From: Nonomuraea coxensis DSM 45129
GTDB lineage: Bacteria > Actinomycetota > Actinomycetes > Streptosporangiales > Streptosporangiaceae
DNA: 64,000 nucleotides
Direction: 5' to 3'
NCBI RefSeq assembly: GCF_019397265.1
Contig: NZ_CP068985.1
Location: forward strand, 5,064,501 to 5,128,500
Shown: piece by piece, positions 16,147 to 24,249 of the stretch
Layout: each line of letters starts with the position of its first letter
How positions within the stretch are numbered: position 1 is the first letter of the stretch
Position numbers and translations under genes: made by a program
The notes under the pieces: model-generated
Databases searched by the model: none
Seen by the model: only the letters and a program-made list of their open reading frames with translations
What the model was told of the DNA's origin: nothing

Positions 16147-17979
16147 TCACATCGCCGCCGCCCGCCGCGGGCGCGGCACCGAGGCCGGGCCCGGAGGCGG
16201 CGTGCGCGGACGGCCCCGGCCGCCGAGCAGCGCCAGGAGGCCGCCCAGCGCGATGATCGCGCCGCTCGCCCAGAGCAGGCTCATGAACGGGTTGACCGCG
16301 ACGCGCAGCACCGCCGTCCGCCCGTCCTGGCCGACGTCCGTCACGGAGACGTACAGGTCGTGGAGGAGCGCGCTGCGGACGGCCGGGCGGGCGACCGGCG
16401 GGCCGCCGATCGCGGGGTAGGAGGTCAGCGACGGGCGCAGGACGTCCACGATCGTGCCCTCGCGGGCGGCGCTGACCACGGCGGTGGTCGTCGTCGCGGC
16501 GGCGTGGGCGTCGCGTTCGACGGCTTCGAGCCGTACGGTGTAGCCGCCCGCCGGCACCGACCCGCCGGTCCACACCCGGGCCGTGGCCTCCTCGGCGTAG
16601 CCCGAGGAGGCGGCGACGGCGACGGCGGCCAGCGCGATCCCGGCGTGCGCCACGAGGCCCCCCGTGCGCCGGAGCCCGATCGGCTCGCCTCCGGTCCTGG
16701 CGAGCAGCCGTCCGGCGACCGCGGCCAGCACGAACGCCGCCAGCCCGAACGCGGCCAGCGCCATGACCGGCGGCGGCCCCGTCAGCGCCAGAGCGGCCAC
16801 GGTGCCCGCTCCCACGGCGAGCGGCCAGGCGAGCCCGCGCCACACGCCGGTGGCCGTCCCGCCGCGCGGGTGACGGACGCGGGCGGCCGCGCCCGTCAGC
16901 GCGAGCAGGGCCAGCAGGCCGGGGACGAGGGTCCGCTCGAAGTACGGCGGTCCGGCCGCCGCCCGCTCGCCCCGGAGCAGTTCCACGGCCGGCGGGAGCA
17001 GGAGGCCGAGCAGCACCGTCCCGGCCAGCACGGCGAGCAGCGCGCAGCCGAGCAGCAGCAGCGGATCCGGCCGCGCCGGGCGGCGGGGCTCCCGCCGGGC
17101 GAGCAGCGCGCGGGCCCCCGCGAGCGCCGCCACCAGCACCCCCAGCAGGGCGGCCCCCGCGAGCGCGGTCACCGGCAGCACGGTGACGGGCAGCGCGCCC
17201 ACGCTCGCGGCCAGGAACATCCCGAGCGGCACCAGCGGGAACGCGGCCAGCGCCAGCGGCACCACCCAGGGCCGCATCGCCCGCGACGGCGCGGCGTGCA
17301 GCAGCGCGGTGGTCAGCAGCCACGGCATCAGGGCGCCGTTCTCGTCCGGGTCCCACTCCCAGGAGCCGCCCCACCCCAGCACCCGGTACGACCACCACGC
17401 GCCGAGCACGATCCCGGCGGTCAGCGGCACCCAGGCGGCCAGCGTCCAGCGCCGGATGGTCCCCGTCTCGGTGCGGCCGGTGACCAGGCAGGCCACGCCG
17501 TGGCCGAACGGCACGGCGAGCGCGGCGGAGCCGAGGTGCAGCAGCGCGCCGGGGCCCGGCCCGTCCGCGGCGGCGGGGACGGCGGGCGGCCCGGCGAGGG
17601 CGCCGACGGCGAAGAACGCGGCGCACACCAGCATGACGGCCGTCATGGCGAGAGGCTGGAGCCGGTCGCCGGGCCGGCGCCGCCGGCCCGCGGCGGCCGC
17701 CACGCCGGTGAGGGCGAGCAGCCAGAGCAGCAGCGACGCCTCGAGCGCGGACCACAGGGTCGTCACCGTGTAGGAGAAGGGCACGCCGTGCCCCCAGTGC
17801 CCGGCGTGCCCGACCAGCCCGGCCGCCTGGAGCGCCACGGCCAGCACGGCGCACCCGAGCGCGACCCGTCCGGCCCGTGCGCCGAGGGCGGCGGGACGGG
17901 CGCGCGGCCAGGCGAGGGCGGAGACCAGCGAGGCCGCCAGCCCGCACCAGAGGGCGGCGGTGCCGAGCGCGGCGGTCAT
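16147..17979 (-). CDS. CcmF/CycK-like cytochrome c assembly protein
   Basis: The 610-residue polytopic membrane protein has ~13-15 predicted helices. The tryptophan-rich haem-handling motif GWGGSWEWDPDENGALMPWL (WWD type) is intact in the middle. Earlier helices carry GHAGHWGHGVPFSYTVTTLW and later GLVAHAGIALAAVAVAASSGY, both typical of CcmF. The extracytoplasmic domain near the C-terminus (RLEAVERDAHAAATTTTAVV to SALLHDLYVSVTDVG) also fits. It would transfer haem to apocytochrome c or handle haem for the neighbouring formate dehydrogenase chain. No other ccm gene is in the window. The ATG at 17979 is chosen because the first helix starts right after it. Confidence 0.85.
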   Translation of the reverse strand: MTAALGTAALWCGLAASLVSALAWPRARPAALGARAGRVALGCAVLAVALQAAGLVGHAGHWGHGVPFSYTVTTLWSALEASLLLWLLALTGVAAAAGRRRRPGDRLQPLAMTAVMLVCAAFFAVGALAGPPAVPAAADGPGPGALLHLGSAALAVPFGHGVACLVTGRTETGTIRRWTLAAWVPLTAGIVLGAWWSYRVLGWGGSWEWDPDENGALMPWLLTTALLHAAPSRAMRPWVVPLALAAFPLVPLGMFLAASVGALPVTVLPVTALAGAALLGVLVAALAGARALLARREPRRPARPDPLLLLGCALLAVLAGTVLLGLLLPPAVELLRGERAAAGPPYFERTLVPGLLALLALTGAAARVRHPRGGTATGVWRGLAWPLAVGAGTVAALALTGPPPVMALAAFGLAAFVLAAVAGRLLARTGGEPIGLRRTGGLVAHAGIALAAVAVAASSGYAEEATARVWTGGSVPAGGYTVRLEAVERDAHAAATTTTAVVSAAREGTIVDVLRPSLTSYPAIGGPPVARPAVRSALLHDLYVSVTDVGQDGRTAVLRVAVNPFMSLLWASGAIIALGGLLALLGGRGRPRTPPPGPASVPRPRRAAAM

Positions 17980-18213
17980 GTTCGCTCGATTCGGCTCGCA
18001 GGCACGGCTTCCTCCCGTGGGCGGTTTTCTGCGGGGGAAGCAGTTCCATGATCGCGTCTCGGGCAAGCAGGGACAAGTTTCCGCAGAACGCTGGCGTGGC
18101 GGGCCCCGGGGTGACTCGCCCTGGCGGCGGGCATGGCGGCCGGTCCGGCGGGGCAGGCTACCGGACGGGGGAAGGACGTGGCGGGGTCCGCCACGAGGGG
18201 GAACGGGGACCTG

Positions 18214-18396
18214 ATGGACAACGCCGGGGACACGAACGAGCGGGCCGCCCGCCGCGCCGCCCGCCGGGACGCGGACGCGCCGCCCGGCGGGCCGTGGCGG
18301 CTGCTCGGCACGCTCATGGAGCGGTTCCTGCTGGGCGTGATCGTCGTCAACCTCCTGCGGCGCGCGTTCGCCCGGCGGGAGCGCCGCCGCCCGTGA
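18214..18396 (+). CDS. Small single-helix membrane protein
   Basis: The protein has 60 residues if the ATG at 18214 is used; an upstream start at 18133 would add 27 low-complexity residues. A charged N-terminus (NERAARRAARRDADAPP) precedes one hydrophobic segment (MERFLLGVIVVNLL) and a basic tail. No family is recognised. It sits alone between two minus-strand operons. The coding evidence is the membrane-segment pattern and codon use only. Confidence 0.42.
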   Translation: MDNAGDTNERAARRAARRDADAPPGGPWRLLGTLMERFLLGVIVVNLLRRAFARRERRRP

Positions 18397-18414
18397 CGCC
18401 GGGCGGCGGGCGGG

Positions 18415-18558
18415 TCAGCCGGCGATGATCCCGGCGTCGGAGAGCACGGCAAGGAAGAGGCCGGAGCACAGGAGCGCGACCGGCCACACCTTCTGCGAGA
18501 GCGCCACCAGGACGCCGGCGAACAGGGCGACGAGGGCGAGGATGCTGAGGGGGTCCAT
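18415..18558 (-). CDS. 47-residue two-helix membrane peptide
   Basis: An unbroken frame ATG...TGA encodes MDPLSILALVALFAGVLVAL, then SQKVWPVALLCSGLFLAVLS and DAGIIAG: two hydrophobic helices joined by a short SQKVW loop. It begins 26 bp after the NrfD-like gene on the same strand, with AGGATG upstream, so it is probably the last gene of the formate dehydrogenase operon. It may be a small accessory subunit; no homologue comes to mind. Confidence 0.6.
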   Translation of the reverse strand: MDPLSILALVALFAGVLVALSQKVWPVALLCSGLFLAVLSDAGIIAG

Positions 18559-18584
18559 GGTGAGGCATCCTGCCCCCGGAACGC

Positions 18585-19760
18585 CTACTCAGGCCCGCCG
18601 CTCCCCTGCCGCTCCCGCGCGGCCAGCCGGGCGCGCTGCGGCTCCACCGTGTACGCCGGGTCGTTGGCGGAGGCGACCCCGGCGTGGAAGACGCCGAACC
18701 GGGTGCAGGCGGAGCCGGCCAGCAGCGCCGCGCCGGCGACCACGGCGGCGGCCCGGCTGCGGCGGCCCGCGGTCGCGCCGAGCAGCGCCCCCGCCGCCGA
18801 CAGCCCCTCCCCGAGCCTGGCCAGGCGGCCCTTGCCCCGCCGGAGCGGCTCGGCGACCGGGCCGAGGCGGCGTTCCATGCGCAGGGCGGCGGCGGCCTCC
18901 AAGGCGGTGCCGAGCAGGGCCGTGGCGCGGGCCGGGCCCGCCTCCTCGGCCGGCGCGGCGAGCAGTCCGAGCCCGCCGGCGGCGGCCATGGCCGACCCGG
19001 CGAACAGCAGCGGCATCTCGCGGTGCCCGTCGTGCCAGAGCGGGACGGCGGTGTCGGAGATCAGCACCGCCGTGTACGTGGCGACCGCCGCCCCGGTCAG
19101 CCCGGCCCCGGCGCTCGCGGCCAGGCCGAGGCGCGGGAAGCGGCCGGTGACGGCGGTGACGGCGGCGAGCCCGGCCTGCGGGCCGTACGCGCTGAGGATC
19201 CAGGTGCCGACGCTCATCGGCGAGGTCACCTTGAACACCCGCAGCATGTTGACGAACCTGGCCGGCCTGCCGAGGTCGTGGATGAGGGCGTAGAACGAGC
19301 CGCCGATCGCGCCGAGCGCCCCCACCTTGCCGGCCCGCGCCAGCCGTGGCCGGCCGGTCAGCTCGGCCGCCGCCGCCAGGATCGAGGAGGCCCCCGCCAG
19401 GCCGCCGAGGAACAGGTAGCCGGCGATGTCGTGGGCGTGCCACGTCGGCTCGTTGAGCACCGGCAGCCCGTAGTAGGAGCGGAAGTCGGCCTCCGGCACC
19501 ATCGAGCGGTCGCCACGGCGCCGGTCGCCACGCCGCCGCTGACCGCGCGCTCCCTCGCCGCGCGCTCCCTCGCCGCGCGCTCCCTCGCCGCGCGGCCCCT
19601 CGCCGCGCGGCCCTTCCCCGGCCCGCCCTTCCCCGTGCAGCCCCTCGCCGCGCGGGCGGCGCCCGCCCGCCGAGCCCACGGTGGCCTCGCGCTCGGGCCG
19701 CAGCGCGGGGTCGTCGTCCATGCGGACGTCGGTCTGGTCCGGCGATCGGTCCTCGCTCAC
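18585..19760 (-). CDS. NrfD/PsrC-like membrane anchor of formate dehydrogenase, with repeat extension
   Basis: The protein has 391 residues. The GTG at 19760 overlaps the stop of the Fe-S gene. From about residue 92 (VPEADFRSYYGLPVLNEPTW) it follows the NrfD family: HAHDIAGYLFLGGLAGASS, RPARFVNMLRVFKVTSPMS, and some 8 helices. It would anchor the catalytic subunits and pass electrons to menaquinone. The first ~90 residues are not part of the family: they are acidic, then a seven-fold GEGxx repeat, then RRRGDRRRGDRS. The extension is encoded by the same frame without a better internal start, although a GTG/ATG near the MVPEADF block is a possible second start. Confidence 0.87.
   Translation of the reverse strand: MSEDRSPDQTDVRMDDDPALRPEREATVGSAGGRRPRGEGLHGEGRAGEGPRGEGPRGEGARGEGARGEGARGQRRRGDRRRGDRSMVPEADFRSYYGLPVLNEPTWHAHDIAGYLFLGGLAGASSILAAAAELTGRPRLARAGKVGALGAIGGSFYALIHDLGRPARFVNMLRVFKVTSPMSVGTWILSAYGPQAGLAAVTAVTGRFPRLGLAASAGAGLTGAAVATYTAVLISDTAVPLWHDGHREMPLLFAGSAMAAAGGLGLLAAPAEEAGPARATALLGTALEAAAALRMERRLGPVAEPLRRGKGRLARLGEGLSAAGALLGATAGRRSRAAAVVAGAALLAGSACTRFGVFHAGVASANDPAYTVEPQRARLAARERQGSGGPE
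19545..19649 (-). repeat. Seven 15-bp tandem units in the NrfD-like gene
   Basis: Seven contiguous 15-bp units encode GEGLH, GEGRA, GEGPR, GEGPR, GEGAR, GEGAR, GEGAR. The last three (19545-19589) are identical in DNA, and the others are graded variants. Copy number changes would keep the frame. Confidence 0.9.
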
Positions 19761-20587
19761 CTGCGGCTCCCCCATGTGACCGCGGCGATGCCGGCCAGCA
19801 GCACGGCCGCGGCGATGCCCGCCTGCCGCCACATCGACGGCAGGTCCCTCGTCGTCACCACCGGGTCCGGCGGCAGCCCGTACACCTCGGGCTCGTCCAG
19901 CAGCAGGAAGAACGCGCCCGTGCCGCCGACGCCGTCGTCCGGGTCGTGGCCGTACAGGCGGGCGGAGTCCACCCCCGCGGCGCGCACCTGCTCCAGCCGG
20001 CGCGCGGCGCGCTCGCGCAGCTCGTCCAGCTCGCCGAACTGGATGGAGTCGGTGGGGCAGCTCTTGGCGCAGGCCGGCTCCTGGCCGACGCCGAGCCGGT
20101 CGTAGCAGAGCGTGCACTTGGCGGCGACGCCGGTGCTCTCCCGCTTGCCGATCACCCCGTACGGGCAGGCGGGCACGCAGTAGCCGCACCCGTTGCAGAC
20201 GTCCTCCTGGACGACGACGGTGCCGAACTCGGTGCGAAACAGCGAGCCGGTGGGGCAGACGTCCAGGCAGGCCGCGTGCGTGCAGTGCTTGCACACGTCG
20301 GAGGCCATGAGCCAGCGGAAGTCCATCTCGCCGAATCCGGGCTCCTGGTGGCCGAGCGGCCGGGGCTGCTCGACGAACGCGACGTGCCGCCAGGTGTCGG
20401 CGCTCAGGCTCATCGTGTTGTCGTAGGACATGCCGGTGAAGGTCATCCCGTCGTCCGGGACGGCGTTCCATTCCTTGCAGGCCACCTCGCACGCCTTGCA
20501 GCCGATGCAGACGCTGGTGTCGGTGAAGAAGCCCATCCGCCGGGGGTGGCCGGTGTAGCCGCTCGCGGTCGCCGGGTCGGCGCTCAT
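19757..20587 (-). CDS. Formate dehydrogenase iron-sulfur (beta) subunit
   Basis: The protein has 276 residues. Four ferredoxin-type clusters are marked by CIGCKACEVAC, CKHCTHAACLDVCP, CNGCGYCVPACPYG and CTLCYDR...CAKSCP, as in FdnH/FdoH. The C-terminus has one hydrophobic helix (AGIAAAVLLAGIAAVTWG), which could hold it in the membrane next to the NrfD-like subunit. It carries electrons from the molybdopterin subunit to the anchor. Its ATG shares one base with the stop of the catalytic subunit gene. Confidence 0.95.
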   Translation of the reverse strand: MSADPATASGYTGHPRRMGFFTDTSVCIGCKACEVACKEWNAVPDDGMTFTGMSYDNTMSLSADTWRHVAFVEQPRPLGHQEPGFGEMDFRWLMASDVCKHCTHAACLDVCPTGSLFRTEFGTVVVQEDVCNGCGYCVPACPYGVIGKRESTGVAAKCTLCYDRLGVGQEPACAKSCPTDSIQFGELDELRERAARRLEQVRAAGVDSARLYGHDPDDGVGGTGAFFLLLDEPEVYGLPPDPVVTTRDLPSMWRQAGIAAAVLLAGIAAVTWGSRR

Positions 20588-23500
20588 CAGACCTCCATGC
20601 CGGTTCGGTCGGTGACGCCCGCACGCCGCTGCTGGTCGCGGACGAGGTCGTTCACCCCGGGGCCACGCGGGCGGCGGCCCGGCCGGATGTCGGCCGAGAA
20701 CGCCTTGACCTCCTGGATGTGGGAGTTCGGGTCGAGGGTGATCGCCGACAGCTCGTTGGCGGCGTCGCCCGTGACCAGGCCGTTGGGCCCGAAGTGGAAC
20801 GGCAGCCCGATCTGGTGCACGACCTGGCCGTCCAGGTGCAGCGCGGGCATCCTGCGGGTGACCAGCACCCGGGCCTCGATGGCGTTGCGGGCGGTCACGA
20901 TCGTGGCCCAGTCGCCGTGCACGAGGCCGCGCTCGGCGGCCAGCTCGGGCGAGACCTCGCAGAACATCTCCGGCTGCAGCTCGGCCAGGTAGGGCACGGT
21001 GCGGCTCATCGCGCCGGAGGTGAAGTGCTCGGTCAGCCGGTAGGTGGTGACGACGTACGGGTAGAGCTCGGCGCCGGGCTCGTCGCCGCTGGGGTTGGCG
21101 CGGTTGTGCTCGTGCGGGAAGATCATGCGGGCCGGGTTGCGCTGCTGGTCCGGGTGGAGCGGGTTGCGCACCGGCGAGTCCTGCGGCTCGTAGTGGACGG
21201 GCAGCGGGCCGTCCACCACCCCGGCGGGGGCGAACAGCCAGCCCTTGCCGTCGGCCTGCATGATGAACGGGTCGATGCCGGACAGCGCGTCGGTGCCGGT
21301 GGCGTCCGGGGCGGGCCGGTAGCCGGGCGGCTTGGTGGCGTCGATGTCGGGCACGTCGTAGCCGGTCCAGCGGCCCTGGCCGGCGTCCCACCAGACGAGC
21401 TTCTTGCGCTCGCTCCAGGGGCTGCCGTCGGGGCGGGCCGAGGCCCGGTTGTACAGCAGCCGCCGGTTGTCCGGCCAGGCCCAGGCCCATTCCGCGGCGA
21501 TCCAGTCCTGCTCCTCGGCGGGCTTGCGGCGGGCGGCCTGGTTGACGCCGTCCTTGTAGACCCCGCAGTAGATCCAGCAGCCGCACGAGGTGGAGCCGTC
21601 CGCCTTGAGCGCGGCGTATCCGGGCAGCGGCTCGCCGTGCTCGTCCCAGCCGTTGATCTCGGCGAGCACGGCCTCGGCGATCGGCTCGGCCTGGCTGCCC
21701 TCGACCGGGTAGTCCCAGGTGAGGGCGAGCACCGGCGCGTCCATCGGGTCGGTGGAGCCGGCCAGCTTGTCCCGGATGACGCGGCCCAGGTGGTACATGA
21801 ACCACAGCTCGCTGCGGGCGTCGCCGGCCGGTTCGACGGCCTGGTGGTGCCACTGCAGCATGCGGTTGGTGTTGGTGAAGCTGCCGCTCTTCTCGGTGTG
21901 GGCGGCGGCGGGCAGGAAGAACACCTCGGTGCCGATGTCCTCGGTGCGCAGCTCGCCGGTCTCGATCTCGGGGCCGTCCTTCCACCAGGTGGCCGACTCG
22001 ATGAGGTTGAAGTCGCGCACCACCAGCCAGTCCAGGTTGGCCATGCCGAGGCGCTGCATCCTCGCGTTGGCCGAGCCGACGGCGGGGTTCTCGCCGAGCA
22101 GGAAGTAGCCCTTGCAGGAGCCGTCGAGCTGGGCCATCACGGTGTCGTACGTGCTGTGGCTGCCGGTGAGCCTGGGCAGCCAGTCGAAGCGGAAGTCGTT
22201 GTCCTCGCGGGCCGCCGGGCCCCACCACGCCTTGAGCAGGCTGACCAGGTAGTTCGGCATGTCGGCCCAGTAGCCCTTGTGCGGGGCGTCGGCCATGAGG
22301 AAGGCGTTCATCGTCTCGTGCCGGTGGGCGTGCGGCATCGGGATGTAGCCCGGCAGCAGGTTGAACAGGGTCGGGATGTCGCTGGAGCCCTGGATGCTGG
22401 CGTGCCCGCGCAGCGCCTGGATGCCGCCGCCGGGCCGGCCCATGTTGCCGAGCAGGAGCTGCAGGATGGAGGCGGCGCGGATGAACTGGGAGCCGTCGCT
22501 GTGCTGGGTCCAGCCGACCGCGTAGACGAACTCGGCGGTGCGCTCGGGCCCTGAGTTCTCCGTCAGGTGGCGGCACACCTTCGCGAACAGCTCCGGCGAG
22601 ATCCCGCAGGTGCGCTCGACCATGTCCGGCGTGTAGCGGGCGAAGTGGCGCTTCAGCACCTGGAGGACGCAGCGCGGGTCGGTCAGGGTCTCGTCGCGGC
22701 GCGGGCTGCCCTCCATCGAGTGGCCGATCGCGCCGCGCGTCTCGGAGCCACCGGCCACGTGCTCGGCGTAGTCGCTGTCGTAGGCCTGGTCCCGCTGACC
22801 GGAGGCGGCCACGGTGGACATGCCCTCGTACTGCCAGCTCTCGCTGGAGTAGTGGCGGCCGTCCGGGTCGAAGCCGGAGAAGACGCCGCCGAGGTCCTCG
22901 GTGTCGCGGTAGTCCTCGCGCAGGATCGTGGCCGCGTTGGTGTAGGCGACGACGTACTCGCGGAAGTACAGCTCGTTCTGCAGGACGTGGTTGATGATCC
23001 CGCCGAGGAAGGCCACGTCGGAGCCGGCCCGGATGGGCACGTGCAGGTCGGCCAGCGCGCTGGTACGGGTGAAGCGCGGGTCCACGTGGATGACGACCGC
23101 GCCGCGCGCCTTGGCCTCCATCACCCACTGGAAGCCGACCGGGTGCGCCTCGGCGAAGTTCGAGCCCTGGATGACCACGCAGTCGGAGTGCTGGAGGTCC
23201 TGGAGGAACGTGGTCGCGCCGCCGCGCCCGAACGACGTGCCGAGCCCGACGACGCTGGAGCTGTGGCACACCCGGGCCTGGTTCTCGATCTGCACCACGC
23301 CGAGCGCCGTGAGCAGCTTCTTGATGAGGTAGTTCTCCTCGTTGTCCAGCGTGGCGCCGCCCAGGCTGGCGATGCCCATCGTGCGGGCGGTGCGCTTGCC
23401 GTCCTGCTCCCACTCCCAGGTCTCCCGCCGGGTGGCGATCACCCGGTCGGCGATCATGTCGAGGGCGGTGCCGAGGTCGATCTCCTGCCAGTCGGCGGCG

Positions 23501-23832
23501 CCCGGCGGCCGGTAGAGCGCCTGGTGCAGGCGGCTCTGCCCGGTGGTGAGCTGGAGCGTGGCCGCGCCCTTGGGGCACAGCCGGCCCCGGCTGACCGGGG
23601 AGTCGGGGTCGCCTTCGACGTGCACGACCCGCTCGTCCTTGACGTAGACGTTCTGCGCGCAGCCCACCGCGCAGTACGGGCACACCGACTTGACCACGCG
23701 GTCGGCGGCGGCCGTACGCGCCGTGAGGTGGTCGGTGCGCGCCGACCGGACCGCCGCGCCGCGCCCGGACCGGTCGGGCCCGGTGAGCTGCCGCAGGACC
23801 GGCCAGGAGCTCAGGCCGCCAGGTAGGTTCAT
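20587..23832 (-). CDS. Formate dehydrogenase catalytic (alpha) subunit, Cys form
   Basis: The 1081-residue molybdopterin oxidoreductase of the DMSO-reductase superfamily has an N-terminal [4Fe-4S] site: CPYCAVGC (51, 54, 58) with LCPKG. The metal ligand position reads ARVCHSSSVVGLGTSFGRGG, with Cys189 where FdnG has selenocysteine; no in-frame TGA is read. The C-terminal dinucleotide-binding domain (from ~900: YPYVVTTYRLTEHFTSG and the PNSHIQEVKAFSADI block) is complete. The N-terminal 45 residues are Arg-rich without a clear twin-arginine plus hydrophobic signal, so the export route is uncertain. It is preceded 5 bp upstream by a small gene, with GAGG before the ATG. Confidence 0.95.
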   Translation of the reverse strand: MNLPGGLSSWPVLRQLTGPDRSGRGAAVRSARTDHLTARTAAADRVVKSVCPYCAVGCAQNVYVKDERVVHVEGDPDSPVSRGRLCPKGAATLQLTTGQSRLHQALYRPPGAADWQEIDLGTALDMIADRVIATRRETWEWEQDGKRTARTMGIASLGGATLDNEENYLIKKLLTALGVVQIENQARVCHSSSVVGLGTSFGRGGATTFLQDLQHSDCVVIQGSNFAEAHPVGFQWVMEAKARGAVVIHVDPRFTRTSALADLHVPIRAGSDVAFLGGIINHVLQNELYFREYVVAYTNAATILREDYRDTEDLGGVFSGFDPDGRHYSSESWQYEGMSTVAASGQRDQAYDSDYAEHVAGGSETRGAIGHSMEGSPRRDETLTDPRCVLQVLKRHFARYTPDMVERTCGISPELFAKVCRHLTENSGPERTAEFVYAVGWTQHSDGSQFIRAASILQLLLGNMGRPGGGIQALRGHASIQGSSDIPTLFNLLPGYIPMPHAHRHETMNAFLMADAPHKGYWADMPNYLVSLLKAWWGPAAREDNDFRFDWLPRLTGSHSTYDTVMAQLDGSCKGYFLLGENPAVGSANARMQRLGMANLDWLVVRDFNLIESATWWKDGPEIETGELRTEDIGTEVFFLPAAAHTEKSGSFTNTNRMLQWHHQAVEPAGDARSELWFMYHLGRVIRDKLAGSTDPMDAPVLALTWDYPVEGSQAEPIAEAVLAEINGWDEHGEPLPGYAALKADGSTSCGCWIYCGVYKDGVNQAARRKPAEEQDWIAAEWAWAWPDNRRLLYNRASARPDGSPWSERKKLVWWDAGQGRWTGYDVPDIDATKPPGYRPAPDATGTDALSGIDPFIMQADGKGWLFAPAGVVDGPLPVHYEPQDSPVRNPLHPDQQRNPARMIFPHEHNRANPSGDEPGAELYPYVVTTYRLTEHFTSGAMSRTVPYLAELQPEMFCEVSPELAAERGLVHGDWATIVTARNAIEARVLVTRRMPALHLDGQVVHQIGLPFHFGPNGLVTGDAANELSAITLDPNSHIQEVKAFSADIRPGRRPRGPGVNDLVRDQQRRAGVTDRTGMEV

Positions 23833-23837
23833 GATCC

Positions 23838-24125
23838 TCAGCTCTCTTCCGCGGCCCGCTCGCTCCAGGCCCGCCTGCGGACCCAGGCGTGCACGTCCTC
23901 CCGGACGACCGGGTTGACCTGGCGCGGGTTGACCAGGCGCTGCGCGTGGGCGCGGAGCATCCCGGGCCGCTGCCGCTGGGCGCGGGTGACGGTGCCGCCG
24001 CCGTCGGCCGGGATGCCGGTCGCGACGAGGTACGCCTGCCCGGCGGGGACGTCCAGCCGCCGCGCGATCTCGCCGTAGGTGTGTCCCTGGGCCAGCAGCC
24101 GCAGCACCTGCTCCTTGCTCGGCAT
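23838..24125 (-). CDS. Small HTH-like protein leading the formate dehydrogenase operon
   Basis: The protein has 95 residues. SKEQVLRLLAQGHTYGEIARRLDVPAGQAYLVATGIPADGG resembles a helix-turn-helix of the sigma-70 region 4/ECF kind. The remainder (PGMLRAHAQRLVNPRQVNPV...VHAWVRRRAW) is helical and basic. It ends 5 bp before the catalytic subunit gene, so it is the first gene of the operon. It may be a regulator or an assembly factor; I do not recognise a named family. Confidence 0.72.
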   Translation of the reverse strand: MPSKEQVLRLLAQGHTYGEIARRLDVPAGQAYLVATGIPADGGGTVTRAQRQRPGMLRAHAQRLVNPRQVNPVVREDVHAWVRRRAWSERAAEES

Positions 24126-24249
24126 GTCACCGCCTCCGCCTCGTCCGTGGGTCGCAGATCGTCCCGTTCCCGGGCGCGGATCGGCGGAAAACCATCGACC
24201 CGCCCGTACGGGTGCATGTTCCGGCAAAGCGGCGGGGTATAGATGCCGC

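Noticed and set aside
19545..19649. Short tandem repeats that could be mistaken for a CRISPR-like or satellite array
   Set aside because: Units are 15 bp, contiguous without spacers, in frame, and encode GEGxx; it is a coding repeat.
23266..23268. Possible selenocysteine codon in formate dehydrogenase
   Set aside because: The ligand codon is TGC (Cys189), and no in-frame TGA occurs in the gene.
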